Origin: Streptomyces sp. CC0208
GTDB taxonomy: Bacteria; Actinomycetota; Actinomycetes; Streptomycetales; Streptomycetaceae
Direction of reading: 5' to 3'
Assembly (NCBI RefSeq): GCF_003443735.1
Contig: NZ_CP031969.1
Location: 4,092,001 to 4,156,000, forward strand
Length of the DNA stretch: 64,000 nucleotides
Part shown: in pieces, positions 16,255 through 25,016 of the stretch
Numbering within the stretch: the stretch's first letter is position 1
Layout of the letters: each line of letters begins with the position of its first letter
Position numbers and translations under genes: made by a program
Notes under the pieces: generated by a model
Databases searched by the model: none
What the model saw: only the letters and a program-made list of their open reading frames with translations
What the model was told of the DNA's origin: nothing

Positions 16255-17642
16255 GCCGCCAGCTCCTTCCCGATCGCCGTCAGCGGATGGCCCTCTCCGG
16301 AGACCTCACGGATGCCGCCCCGCTCGTCCAGCAGCCCGATCGAGGCGAGCCACGCCTCGAACTCCGGCGCCGGGCGCAGGCCCAGGACCTCCCGCAGGTA
16401 CAGCGCGTCGTGATAGGAGGCGGACTGGTAGTTGAGCATGATGTCGTCGCCGCCCGGTGTGCAGATCACGAAGGACGCACCGGCCACGCCGAGCATCGTG
16501 AGCATCGTCGCGATGTCGTCGTCGTCCGCGTCGGCGTGGTTCGTGTAGCAGATGTCCAGGCCCATCGGCAGACCGAGCAGCTTGCCGCAGAAGTGGTCCT
16601 CCAGGGCGGCGCGCAGGATCTGCCGGCCGTCGTAGAGGTACTCGGGGCCGATGAAGCCGACGACGGTGTTCACCAGCAGCGGGTCGTAGCGCCGGGCGAC
16701 CGCGTACGCCCGCGCCTCCACCGTCTGCTGGTCGACCCCGTGGTGCGCGCCCGCCGACAGGGCGCTGCCCTGCCCGGTCTCGAAGTACATGACGTTCTGC
16801 CCCACCGTGCCGCGCCGCAGCGCGAGCGCCGCCTCGTACGCCTCGTCGAGCAGCCCCAGCGTGACCCCGAAGGAGGCGTTCGCCGCCTGCGTCCCCGCGA
16901 TCGACTGGAAGACCAGGTCGACGGGGGCGCCGCGTGCCATCAGGTCCACGCTCGTCGTCACATGGCACAGCACGCACGACTGTGTGGGGATCGCGTACCG
17001 CTGGATCACCCCGTCGAGCAGTTCCAGCAGGTCCCGTACGGCCCTGGGGCTGTCGGTGGCCGGGTTGATGCCGATGACCGCGTCGCCGGAGCCCAGCAGC
17101 AGTCCGTCCAGGAGGGCCGCCGCCACGCCCGCCGGGTCGTCGGTGGGGTGGTTGGGCTGGAGGCGGGTCGCGAGCCGGCCGGGCAGCCCGATCGTGGAGC
17201 GGAACGCGGTGACCACGCGGACCTTGCGGGCGACGGCCACCAGGTCCGCGTTGCCCATGAGCTTGCTGACCGCGGCGGCCATCTCGGGCGTGACCCCGGG
17301 CGCCAGCGCGGCCAGCGCCACCGCGTCGGCCCGCTCGGACAGCAGCCACTCCCGGAACCCGCCGACCGTCATCGAGGCCACCGGCGCGAACGCGGCCGCG
17401 TCGTGCGTGTCGAGGATCAGCCGGGTCACGTCGTCGCTCTCGTACGGGATCACCGGCTCCGTGAGGAAGTCCGCGAGCGGCACCTCTGCGAGCGCCCACC
17501 GCGCGGCGACCCGCTCCTGTTCCGAGTCGGCCGTGATCCCGGCCAGCCGGTCGCCGGAGCGCTCGGGGCTCGCGGCGGCGAGCAGTCGGGCGAGGGTGTC
17601 GAAGCGGTAGCGGTGACCGCCGAGAACGGACTCGTAGCTCAT
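16251..17642 (-). CDS. eutB: Ethanolamine ammonia-lyase, large subunit
   Basis: The catalytic TIM-barrel subunit of ethanolamine ammonia-lyase, 463 residues, close to the usual family length of about 450. Recognisable segments include GDAVIGINPATDS, the SIAGTQAANASFGVTL region, the active-site block MYFETGQGSALSAGAHHGVDQQTVEARAYA and the cobalamin-contacting GLPMGLDICYTNHADAD. The ATG at 17642 opens the family-like MSYESVLGGHRYRFDTL; no ribosome binding site is seen before it, so a leaderless message is possible. It heads the eutBC operon, divergent from an APC permease that probably brings in ethanolamine. Confidence 0.96.
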   Translation of the reverse strand: MSYESVLGGHRYRFDTLARLLAAASPERSGDRLAGITADSEQERVAARWALAEVPLADFLTEPVIPYESDDVTRLILDTHDAAAFAPVASMTVGGFREWLLSERADAVALAALAPGVTPEMAAAVSKLMGNADLVAVARKVRVVTAFRSTIGLPGRLATRLQPNHPTDDPAGVAAALLDGLLLGSGDAVIGINPATDSPRAVRDLLELLDGVIQRYAIPTQSCVLCHVTTSVDLMARGAPVDLVFQSIAGTQAANASFGVTLGLLDEAYEAALALRRGTVGQNVMYFETGQGSALSAGAHHGVDQQTVEARAYAVARRYDPLLVNTVVGFIGPEYLYDGRQILRAALEDHFCGKLLGLPMGLDICYTNHADADDDDIATMLTMLGVAGASFVICTPGGDDIMLNYQSASYHDALYLREVLGLRPAPEFEAWLASIGLLDERGGIREVSGEGHPLTAIGKELAA

Positions 17643-17672
17643 GCCGGGGACGCTACGAGCCGCGTGTTGCCA

Positions 17673-17698
17673 CCAGATTTCTAAAGGTCTGGTTGACA
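17673..17698. promoter_or_regulatory. Inverted repeat and -35-like box between eutB and the permease
   Basis: CCAGA (17673-17677) and TCTGG (17688-17692) form an inverted repeat immediately before TTGACA (17693-17698), a consensus -35 for the permease direction. The site is placed to control both divergent transcripts of the ethanolamine locus. Confidence 0.45.
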
Positions 17699-17791
17699 AA
17701 CATTTAACGCCCCGAGACCCTTGCTCGACTCATTCGGGCTACAGAGTTCCGGTCCAGTACGCAGTGGACGGGCAAGGAGAGAGGCCACCCG

Positions 17792-19300
17792 ATGGCAGTG
17801 GACGAGGGAGTCGCCCCGGCGGCGAGGACAGACGAGGGCGGCACGGTTCACCGACTGAAGCCCAACGCCGTGGGCCTGCTCGGCGTGGTCTTCATGGCCG
17901 TGGCGACCGCCGCCCCGATCACCGCGATGACGGGCAACGTGCCCTTCATGGTGTCGGCGGGCAACGGCATCGGGGCCCCGGCGAGCTATCTCGTCGCAAT
18001 GGTCGTACTGGCAATCTTTTCCGTCGGCTTCACCTCGATGGCGAAGCACATCACCTCGACGGGCGCCTTCTACGGCTTCATCTCCTACGGCCTCGGGCGC
18101 ACCGTCGGCCTCGCGTCGGGACTGCTCGCCACCTTCGCGTACGTCGTCTTCGAACCGGCGCTCATCGGCATCTTCTCGTCGTTCGCGACGGGGACGCTGA
18201 GGGACCAGACCGGGGTGCACATCCCCTGGTGGGCGTTCGCGGCCCTGATGCTCGCCGTCAACGCGGTGGGCACCTGGTTCGGCGTCTCGGTCGCCGAGAA
18301 GCTCCTCGTGGTCCTGCTCGCCACCGAGGTGACGGTCCTCGCCGCGATGGCGGTCTCCGTCGCCTTCCACGGCGGCGGCCCGGACGGCTTCAACCTCGAC
18401 CCGGTCAACCCGGTCAACGCCTTCAAGGGCACGTCCGCCGGCCTCGGCCTCTTCTTCGCCTTCTGGTCATGGGTCGGATTCGAGTCGACGGCGATGTACG
18501 GCGAGGAGTCCCGCAACCCGAAGAAGATCATCCCCAAGGCGACGATGATCTCCGTCCTCGGCGTCGGTGTCTTCTACGTCCTCGTCTCCTGGATGGCCAT
18601 CTCGGGCACCGGTGAGGCGGACGCGGTCAAGGTCGCCACGGACAACCCCTTCGGGCTCTTCTTCGGCCCCACCGAGCGGTACGTCGGCCACTGGGCGGTC
18701 GACGTCATGCAGTGGCTGATGATCACGGGCTCGCTGGCCTGCGGCATGGCCTTCCACAACTGCGCAGCCCGCTACATGTACGCACTGGGCCGCGAGGGCG
18801 TCCTTCCCTCCCTGAAGAACACCGTCGGCCGCACCCACCCCCGGCACGGCTCACCGCATGTCGCCGGCCTGGTGCAGACGGTCGTGACGGCCGTACTCCT
18901 GGTGGCGTTCTGGGCGGCCGGCAAGGACCCGTACAGCGGCACGTACGTCCTGCTCGCCATCCTCGGCACCATGGCGATCCTGATCGTGCAGGCCGTGTGC
19001 TCCTTCGCGGTGCTGGCCTACTTCCGTACCCACCACCCCGAGACCCGCCACTGGTTCCGCACCCTCACGGCCCCGCTGGTCGGCGGCGTCGCGATGCTCG
19101 CGGTGGTCGCCCTGCTGGTCTCCAACATGAGCGCGGCGGCCGGCTCGGAGTCCGGTTCGCTGGTGCTCAAGGCCACACCATGGCTGGTGGCGGCGGTGGC
19201 CGCGCTGGGCATCGGGTACGCGCAGTACCTGAAGCGGCGCTCGCCGGAACGCTATCTGCTGCTGGGGCGGACGGTCCTTGAGGAGACCAAGGAGCGCTGA
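17792..19300 (+). CDS. APC-family permease, probable ethanolamine transporter
   Basis: A 502-residue amino acid-polyamine-organocation permease with about 12 hydrophobic segments. The family entry motif GLLGVVFMAVATAAPITAM and the TM6-region FFAFWSWVGFESTAMYGEESRNPKKIIPKA are clear. The ATG at 17792 has GAGAGG 7 bases upstream. Divergent placement from eutBC, with one shared 149-bp control region, points to ethanolamine (or a related amine) as substrate; this is inference from context. It ends 11 bp from the convergent MarR gene. Confidence 0.85.
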   Translation: MAVDEGVAPAARTDEGGTVHRLKPNAVGLLGVVFMAVATAAPITAMTGNVPFMVSAGNGIGAPASYLVAMVVLAIFSVGFTSMAKHITSTGAFYGFISYGLGRTVGLASGLLATFAYVVFEPALIGIFSSFATGTLRDQTGVHIPWWAFAALMLAVNAVGTWFGVSVAEKLLVVLLATEVTVLAAMAVSVAFHGGGPDGFNLDPVNPVNAFKGTSAGLGLFFAFWSWVGFESTAMYGEESRNPKKIIPKATMISVLGVGVFYVLVSWMAISGTGEADAVKVATDNPFGLFFGPTERYVGHWAVDVMQWLMITGSLACGMAFHNCAARYMYALGREGVLPSLKNTVGRTHPRHGSPHVAGLVQTVVTAVLLVAFWAAGKDPYSGTYVLLAILGTMAILIVQAVCSFAVLAYFRTHHPETRHWFRTLTAPLVGGVAMLAVVALLVSNMSAAAGSESGSLVLKATPWLVAAVAALGIGYAQYLKRRSPERYLLLGRTVLEETKER

Positions 19301-19311
19301 CCGGCTCCTGA

Positions 19312-19803
19312 CTACCGGTCGCCGAACAGCTGTCGGCGGTGCTCCCGCCATCGCTCCATCATGGCCGCGACCTCGCCCTCGACGAACTCGAAGAAGGCGA
19401 GCGTCTCGGCCATGCGGCGACCCGCCGGGGTCTCGGCGCCGAGACTGCTCACGCCCTCGCGCAGCGCGCCCTCCCACCGCTTGATGACGGCCTCACGGTT
19501 GGTCAGGGCCTCGTACCACTGGTCGCCGTGCACCCGGTAGCGCTCCCGGCGGGAACCGGGCTCGCGCTCCCGGGAGACCATGTGCGTCTGGGCCAGGTAG
19601 CGCACCGCCCCGGAGACCGCGGCCGGGCTGATCCGCAGCTGCTCCCCCAGTTGGGCCGAGGTCATGGAGCCCTCGTCGGAGGACAGGAGGGCCGCGAAGA
19701 CCCTGGCCGGCATGCGCTGCATCCCGGCCTCGACGAGCTGGGCCGCGAAGCTCTCCACGAACTTCGAGACCGCGTCCGGGTCACGTCCCCTCGTATCCGA
19801 CAT
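19312..19803 (-). CDS. GbsR/MarR-type transcriptional regulator
   Basis: A 163-residue winged-helix regulator. The DNA-binding part (about residues 35-95) reads MTSAQLGEQLRISPAAVSGAVRYLAQTHMV followed by a wing with REREPGSRRERYRV. The C-terminal half is helical and probably dimerises. The ATG at 19803 follows GGTGG with 5-base spacing; a start three codons upstream is possible. It is divergent from the ABC exporter genes and shares with them a short region containing an 8-bp inverted repeat, so it most likely represses that exporter and itself. The inducer is unknown. Confidence 0.85.
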   Translation of the reverse strand: MSDTRGRDPDAVSKFVESFAAQLVEAGMQRMPARVFAALLSSDEGSMTSAQLGEQLRISPAAVSGAVRYLAQTHMVSREREPGSRRERYRVHGDQWYEALTNREAVIKRWEGALREGVSSLGAETPAGRRMAETLAFFEFVEGEVAAMMERWREHRRQLFGDR

Positions 19804-19827
19804 GGTCACCACCCTAGCGGGGCTTCA

Positions 19828-19866
19828 TACGCTTCCTTAACTTCACAAACTTCTGAAAGAAGCGTA
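19828..19866. promoter_or_regulatory. Operator-like inverted repeat between the regulator and ABC exporter
   Basis: TACGCTTC (19828-19835) and GAAGCGTA (19859-19866) are exact complements 23 bp apart. Inside and just after lie the related copies CTTCTGAA and GTTCTGAA. The repeat ends 11 bases before the exporter ATG. Confidence 0.5.
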
Positions 19867-19877
19867 CGTTCTGAAGC

Positions 19878-20828
19878 ATGACGAAGGCCATCACCGTCTC
19901 CGGACTGCACAAGTCGTTCGGCAGGACCCACGCGCTCGACGGCCTCGACCTGGACGTCGAGACCGGGGAGGTGCACGGTTTCCTCGGCCCGAACGGCGCC
20001 GGCAAGTCCACCGCCATCCGCGTCCTGCTCGGCCTGCTGCGCGCCGACTCCGGCGCCGCGCAGGTGCTCGGCCGCGACCCGTGGGCGGACGCGGTCGAGG
20101 TGCACCGCCGCATCGCCTACGTCCCCGGGGACGTGACCCTGTGGCGCAACCTCTCCGGCGGCGAGGTCATCGACCTCTACGGCCGGCTGCACAACGGGGG
20201 TCGCGCGAAGCACGTCAGGCAGGGTGGCGGCGGGCGACGGGCGGGCGGTCTCGACCTCGACAGGCGTGCCGAGCTGATCGAGCGCTTCGAGCTGGACCCC
20301 ACCAAAAAGTGCCGCACCTACTCGAAGGGCAACCGCCAGAAGGTCGCCCTGGTCGCCGCGTTCGCCTCGGACGTGGACCTGCTGATCCTGGACGAGCCGA
20401 CCTCGGGCCTGGACCCGCTGATGGAGGCGGTCTTCCAGCGCTGTGTGGAGGAGGAGAGGGAGCGCGGCCGCACCGTCCTGCTGTCCTCGCACATCCTGAG
20501 CGAGGTCGAGGAACTCTGCGACCGGGTCAGCATCATCCGGCGCGGCCGCACGGTGGAGTCGGGTTCACTGGCCGAGCTGCGCCACCTCACCCGCACCAGC
20601 GTCACGGCCGAACTCGCGGGCGCGCCCAACGGGTTGGCGCGGCTGCCCGGCGTCCACGACCTGGACGTCCAGGGCCACCGGGTGCGACTGCAGGTGGACA
20701 CGGAACAACTCGACGCGGTGCTGAGGCAGTTGAGCGAATCGGGAGTGCGCTCGCTGACCTCGACACCGCCCACGCTGGAGGAACTGTTCCTGCGCCACTA
20801 CCAGGACGACGAGGCGACGGCGTCATGA
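19878..20828 (+). CDS. ABC exporter ATP-binding subunit
   Basis: A 316-residue ABC ATPase of the drug/lipid exporter type. Walker A is GPNGAGKSTA, the signature is the variant TYSKGNRQKVAL, Walker B is LLILDEPTSGLDP, and the H-loop His is in LLSSHIL. An unusual Gly/Arg-rich insertion (about residues 109-127) separates the YGRLHNG helix from LDLDRRAELIERF, and related ATPases that I recall lack it. The ATG at 19878 directly follows the divergent control region. The stop overlaps the permease start (ATGA), so the two subunits are co-translated. Export substrate unknown; the adjacent MarR-type repressor suggests a toxic compound. Confidence 0.93.
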   Translation: MTKAITVSGLHKSFGRTHALDGLDLDVETGEVHGFLGPNGAGKSTAIRVLLGLLRADSGAAQVLGRDPWADAVEVHRRIAYVPGDVTLWRNLSGGEVIDLYGRLHNGGRAKHVRQGGGGRRAGGLDLDRRAELIERFELDPTKKCRTYSKGNRQKVALVAAFASDVDLLILDEPTSGLDPLMEAVFQRCVEEERERGRTVLLSSHILSEVEELCDRVSIIRRGRTVESGSLAELRHLTRTSVTAELAGAPNGLARLPGVHDLDVQGHRVRLQVDTEQLDAVLRQLSESGVRSLTSTPPTLEELFLRHYQDDEATAS

Positions 20829-22393
20829 CGTCCCTGACGGGCACCGGCGTTCTGCTCCGCTTCAACCTCCGCCGCGACCGGGTGATGATCCCGGTGTGGG
20901 TGGCGGCGAACGCCCTGATGGTCCTCTCCATGCCGAACACCCTGAAGGGCCTGTACGGCACCGCGGCCGAGCGCGCCGACCTGCTGCGCCAGGTGGCCAC
21001 CAACTCCTCCTTCCGCGCGCTGATCGGCCCCGTCTTCGACGACTCCCTCGGTGCCCTCACCGCCTGGCGCGTCGGCGTCTACGCGGGAGCGCTCGCCGCC
21101 GCGACCGGTCTCCTGGTCGTCGTACGCCACACCCGTGACGAGGAGGAGAGCGGCCGGCAGGAGCTGCTCTCCTCGGGTGTGGTGGGCCGGCGGGCCTCGC
21201 TGACGGCCGCGCTGCTGGCGGCCGCCGTGGCGAACGGTGTGCTGGCCCTGCTGGTGACGGCGGGACTCGCGGGCCAGGGGGGCGTGGGCGCGCTGGCCTT
21301 CGGCCTGGGGCTCGCCGCGGTGGGCATGCTGTTCGCCACGACGGCCGCGATCGTCGCTCAGCTGACGGAGAGCGCGCGGCTGACGCGGGGGCTGACGGCG
21401 GGGGTCCTGGGAGCGGCCTTCGTACTGCGGGCGGCGGGGGACTCGGCCACGACCGACGGGTCCTCGGTGCTGACCTGGCTGTCCCCACTCGGCTGGTTGT
21501 CGCAGCTGCGTCCCTTCGCCGGCGAACGCTGGTGGGTGCTGCTGCTGTTCGCGGCGGCGATCGCGGGCCAGGGCACGGTGGCCTACGTCCTGGCGGGCCG
21601 CAGGGACGTCGGCATGAGCTTCGTGCCGACGCGCCCGGGACCCCCTTCCGGCCGCCTGGGCACGGCGGGCGCCCTGGCCTGGCGGCTGCAGCGGGGCGCC
21701 GTGCTCGGCTGGTCGATCGGTTTCTTCCTGGCCGGGGTGGTCTACGGCGGCCTCACGGACGGCGTGGCCGACCTGGTGGGCGACAACGACAAGGCTCGCG
21801 AGATCTTCGAGCGGATGGGCGGGCACTCCGGGATCACGGACGCCTTCCTCGCCTCGATGACCGGGATGCTGGGTCTGGTGGCCACGCTGTACGTCGTCGC
21901 GTCGGTGCTGCGGCTGCACGGCGAGGAGACGTCGATGCGGGCGGAACCACTGCTGGCGAACGCGGTGGGCCGACTGCGCTGGGCCTCGGGCCACCTGGTC
22001 ATCACCTTCGCCGGCTCGGCACTCGTCATGCTGCTCGCCGGCCTCGGTTTCGCCGTGGGCTACGGCAAGGAGGTCGGCCCGGTCCTGGGCGCGTGCCTGG
22101 TGCAACTCCCTGCGGTGTGGGTGGTCGGGGGGCTCACGGTCCTGCTGTACGGGCTGGCCCCGCGGGTCGCTCCGCTGGCCTGGGCAGGAGCCGGGGCGGT
22201 GCTGCTGATCGGCTGGGTCGGCCCGGCACTCGACGTCCCGCAGCCGGTCCTGGACCTGTCCCCCTTCGGCCACCTGCCGAAGCTGCCGGGTGGCGAGATG
22301 GAGTGGGGGCCGGTACTGGTCCTGCTCGCGCTCACGGCGGTGCTCGTGGTCGTGGGCTTGGCGGGATTGCGGCGCCGGGATCTGACGACCTGA
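20825..22393 (+). CDS. ABC exporter permease subunit
   Basis: A 522-residue membrane protein with about 12 hydrophobic segments in two halves, each beginning with an amphipathic stretch (LLRFNLRRDRVMIPVWVAANAL; LAWRLQRGAVLGWSIGFFLAG). This is the fused-permease architecture found with exporter ATPases such as those of polyketide-resistance systems. A large extracytoplasmic loop (about residues 290-340) contains GDNDKAREIFERMGG. Its ATG overlaps the ATPase stop by 4 bases. It forms the transport channel of the MarR-controlled exporter. Confidence 0.9.
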   Translation: MTSLTGTGVLLRFNLRRDRVMIPVWVAANALMVLSMPNTLKGLYGTAAERADLLRQVATNSSFRALIGPVFDDSLGALTAWRVGVYAGALAAATGLLVVVRHTRDEEESGRQELLSSGVVGRRASLTAALLAAAVANGVLALLVTAGLAGQGGVGALAFGLGLAAVGMLFATTAAIVAQLTESARLTRGLTAGVLGAAFVLRAAGDSATTDGSSVLTWLSPLGWLSQLRPFAGERWWVLLLFAAAIAGQGTVAYVLAGRRDVGMSFVPTRPGPPSGRLGTAGALAWRLQRGAVLGWSIGFFLAGVVYGGLTDGVADLVGDNDKAREIFERMGGHSGITDAFLASMTGMLGLVATLYVVASVLRLHGEETSMRAEPLLANAVGRLRWASGHLVITFAGSALVMLLAGLGFAVGYGKEVGPVLGACLVQLPAVWVVGGLTVLLYGLAPRVAPLAWAGAGAVLLIGWVGPALDVPQPVLDLSPFGHLPKLPGGEMEWGPVLVLLALTAVLVVVGLAGLRRRDLTT

Positions 22394-22426
22394 ACCACGA
22401 CCCGGACCAGGCTCGTCCCTTCCGGC

Positions 22427-22669
22427 ATGAAGCGACATGGGGACGGAGTGACCTGCGGGGGCTGTGCGCTGTCGGCGGTGGGGGCGACCGCGGCACCGCT
22501 GCTGTGGCTGTCCACGTCCCGCACCCGGCGCCACCTGGGCGGCGGCTTCGAGAACGAGGGCAGGGACCTCGCGGTCCTGTTCACGGAACTGCCGTTCGTG
22601 GTGTTGGGGGGAGCGTTTCTGCCGCTCCTGGTCCTCACTCTGCTGGTGCGGCTGCGCGGTACGCGTTGA
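22427..22669 (+). CDS. Small hypothetical membrane protein
   Basis: An 80-residue open frame with two hydrophobic stretches (about residues 14-29 and 52-74) flanking a charged loop, and a basic C-terminus. Codon position GC bias is consistent with coding, but no clear ribosome binding site precedes the ATG at 22427. It follows the ABC permease on the same strand by 33 bp and could be part of its transcript. No family was recognised. Confidence 0.45.
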   Translation: MKRHGDGVTCGGCALSAVGATAAPLLWLSTSRTRRHLGGGFENEGRDLAVLFTELPFVVLGGAFLPLLVLTLLVRLRGTR

Positions 22670-22681
22670 GCGAGGGGGCTG

Positions 22682-23284
22682 TCAGTCGACGTACTGCTTG
22701 AGTTTCTCGGTGTCGAGTTCGATGCCGAGGGGCTCGGGGAGCATCAGCTGCGCGCCAAAAGGCACAGTCCGGCTGTCGCGGTACCCCACACCCGGGTCCG
22801 GGTCGCTGTACAGCTTTACCGTGCAGGCGTCGCGGTCGATCAACAAGTAGAACGGGATCCCTGCCGCCCCGTACGCGACTGGCTTCTCCTGCCGATCACG
22901 CCGATCGGTGTCGGAGTCGTACGACGTGACCGCGACAACCATGAGCACACCGCTGGGGTCAGCCCATTCACCGTGCCCGGCGAAGTGTTCCGCCGGCACG
23001 AGCACCGCGTCAGGACGAGTCCTGCCATCACGGTACTTCTCCACTCGCAGTCCCCGGCCCTGGTAGAGATCGAGGTCAGGCCTGGCCTGCATGCAGCGCT
23101 TGCTCAGCCACACGACAACGGTGTCGTGGTCCCCGTCGGCCACCTTCTTGACCCCGATCCGTCCGTTGATGAACTCGAACCTGACGGTGTCGTCGGTCTC
23201 CTTGGCAGCGAAGGCGGCGATTTTCTCGAACTCCTCCACCGACATCTGGGACGCCTGCACTGTGCGCTCTGCCATAACGGTCAT
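22682..23284 (-). CDS. Uma2-family (DUF820) restriction-endonuclease-like protein
   Basis: A 200-residue protein of the Uma2/DUF820 family, with a PD-(D/E)XK nuclease-like fold. Family landmarks are the N-terminal MSVEEFEKIAAF helix, RFEFINGRIGVKK, RPDAVLVPAE, and the core VVAVTSYDSDTDRRDRQEKPVAYGAAGIPFYLLID, where the usual VEVxSP is replaced by VAVTSY, so the catalytic Glu position appears changed. The ATG at 23284 has AGGGGG 6 bases upstream. The physiological role of these proteins is not established; many are multicopy in actinomycetes. It stands alone between a small membrane protein and a P450. Confidence 0.85.
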   Translation of the reverse strand: MTVMAERTVQASQMSVEEFEKIAAFAAKETDDTVRFEFINGRIGVKKVADGDHDTVVVWLSKRCMQARPDLDLYQGRGLRVEKYRDGRTRPDAVLVPAEHFAGHGEWADPSGVLMVVAVTSYDSDTDRRDRQEKPVAYGAAGIPFYLLIDRDACTVKLYSDPDPGVGYRDSRTVPFGAQLMLPEPLGIELDTEKLKQYVD

Positions 23285-23371
23285 GGTGCACCCCCTCTCA
23301 GGCTGTGGCCAGTGTGGCGAGCCCTGGGCGAAGCGCGTGCCTGATCACCCGGTGATCAGTCGAACGAGTGA

Positions 23372-24577
23372 TCACATCACCTCGACGCTCAGCCCTTCCA
23401 GCCCCCGGATCACGAAGTTCGGCTTCCTCTGCGGCTCCGCCGCCAGGGTCAGCGTCGGGGCCTTCTCCAGTACGGCCGTCATGGAGGCGGCCAGCTCGAT
23501 ACGGGCCAGGGGTGCGCCGATGCAGTAGTGGATGCCGGCGCTGAAGGAGATGTGCGGGTTGTCGGCGCGGGTGAGGTCGAGGCGTTCCGGGTTCGCGAAT
23601 GTGGCCGGGTCGTGGTTCGCGGAGCCGAACAGCAGGGCGATCTCGGCGCCCCGCGGAACGGTCGTCCCGTCGATCTCGATGTCGTCCAGGACCCAGCGTT
23701 CGAAGAGCTGGAGCGGGGTGTCGTAGCGCATGAGCTCTTCGACGGCGCGGGGGACGAGGGAGTGGTCGGCGCGCAGTGCCCGCAGCTGCCCGGGGTTGCG
23801 GAACAGGGCGTACCAGCCGTTGACCGTGGCGTTCACGGTGGCCTCGTGGCCCGCGTTGAGCAGCAGGACGCAGGTGGAGATCATCTCCTGCTCGGTGAGC
23901 CGGTCGTCCTCGTCGTGCGCGGCGATGAGCCCCGAGATCAGGTCGTCCCCGGGTTCCTTGCGGCGCTCGGCGATCAGGTCGCGGAGGTAGTCGGAGAACT
24001 CGACCGACGCCCGCACCGCCCTCGCCGCCACGTCCTCGGACGGGTTCAGCTCGTACATCCCGCAGATGTCCGCCGACCAGGGCCTGAGCGGCGCCCGGTC
24101 CGCCTCCGGGATGCCCAGCATCTCGGCGATCACGGCGACGGGCAGCGGCTCGGCGACATCGGTCAGCAGATCACCGCCGCCCCGCGCGACGAGCCGGTCC
24201 ACCAGCTCACCGGCCAGATCGGTCACGTACGGCCTCAGCTGCTCGACCGTGCGCGGGGTGAACGCCTTCGACACCAGACGCCGGATCCGGGTGTGGTCCG
24301 GCGGCTCCAGATCGAGCATCCCGTGGTCGTTGAGGGTGTGGAACGGCTCGTGCTCCACCGGGGGTGCCGTACGCCCGAAGTCCTCGTGCGTGAACCGGTG
24401 CTGGTAGGTCCGCCCGAGCCTGCGGTCCCTCAGCAGCGCGGAGACGTCCGCGTGGTGCGGGACGAGCCACTGGTTCGTTGGCTCGTAGTACTGCACACGG
24501 CCGTTCGCGCGGAGCTCGGCGTAGGCGGGGTACGGATCGGCGAGAAACGCCGGGTCCCAGGGATCGAAGGCGGTCAT
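23372..24577 (-). CDS. Cytochrome P450 (CYP107-like)
   Basis: A 401-residue soluble bacterial P450. The I-helix oxygen-binding motif LLNAGHEATVN, the K-helix EELMR (ExxR), and the heme loop FSAGIHYCIGAPLARIE with Cys352 as thiolate ligand are all present, and length matches the family. It most resembles CYP107-type macrolide hydroxylases, but the substrate cannot be inferred. No ferredoxin or reductase gene is adjacent. It lies 9 bp downstream of a DUF397 gene on the same strand. Confidence 0.95.
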   Translation of the reverse strand: MTAFDPWDPAFLADPYPAYAELRANGRVQYYEPTNQWLVPHHADVSALLRDRRLGRTYQHRFTHEDFGRTAPPVEHEPFHTLNDHGMLDLEPPDHTRIRRLVSKAFTPRTVEQLRPYVTDLAGELVDRLVARGGGDLLTDVAEPLPVAVIAEMLGIPEADRAPLRPWSADICGMYELNPSEDVAARAVRASVEFSDYLRDLIAERRKEPGDDLISGLIAAHDEDDRLTEQEMISTCVLLLNAGHEATVNATVNGWYALFRNPGQLRALRADHSLVPRAVEELMRYDTPLQLFERWVLDDIEIDGTTVPRGAEIALLFGSANHDPATFANPERLDLTRADNPHISFSAGIHYCIGAPLARIELAASMTAVLEKAPTLTLAAEPQRKPNFVIRGLEGLSVEVM

Positions 24578-24586
24578 GCGGGGACG

Positions 24587-24787
24587 CTAGCCCGGCAGGC
24601 GGCCTTCTGACCAGGGGTGTTCCTTCAGGTGGTCGATGAGGGCGGTGAAGGCGGGGGTGGGGAAGGAGAGGGTGGCTCGGGCGGGGGCCTTGGAGTCTCG
24701 GACGGCTATGCGGGTGGGGAGGGGGGCTATCTCGACGCAGGTGTTGCCCTCACCGCCGCCCGAGTAGGTGGACTTTCGCCAGTTCAT
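24587..24787 (-). CDS. DUF397 domain protein
   Basis: A 66-residue DUF397 protein, intact by length. The family pattern is clear: WRKSTYSGGGEGNTCVEIA, then AVRDSKAPARATLSF and the C-terminal FTALIDHLKE helix. In actinomycetes these small proteins are encoded next to an XRE/DUF5753 regulator and form a toxin-antitoxin-like or anti-regulator pair. Here the partner is reduced to its C-terminus: its stop overlaps this start by one base (TGATG). The gene may therefore lack its cognate partner. Confidence 0.88.
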   Translation of the reverse strand: MNWRKSTYSGGGEGNTCVEIAPLPTRIAVRDSKAPARATLSFPTPAFTALIDHLKEHPWSEGRLPG

Positions 24788-24995
24788 CAGAGTGCCTTCG
24801 CCATGCGGTGGATGAAGTCGCGCGACGCGATCGGGTCCAGCGACGCGCTCTCGATCCTACGAATCAGGGCCCGCATTCGATCCAGCTGGATTTCGGCATC
24901 GATGAACGCGACGCCGGTGGGCGAGTCCCGCATGCCGGTGTCCAGCCGGGACACGGGACCTCCGGCATACATCATCGACGCCCCGGAACCGGCAA
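24787..24995 (-). pseudogene. Truncated XRE/DUF5753 regulator, C-terminal remnant
   Basis: The last ~65 codons match the C-terminus of XRE-family DUF5753 regulators (FIDAEIQLDRMRALIRRIES followed by SRDFIHRMAKAL), but the helix-turn-helix and the rest of the protein are missing. The open frame continues upstream to 25089 only through sequence antisense to another gene remnant. It would normally be a protein of about 280 residues encoded just before DUF397. The break point lies between about 24970 and 25035, where the remnant of the divergent ATPase gene begins. Confidence 0.7.
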
Positions 24996-25016
24996 ACCCG
25001 TCCCGCCGCCCTGCGA

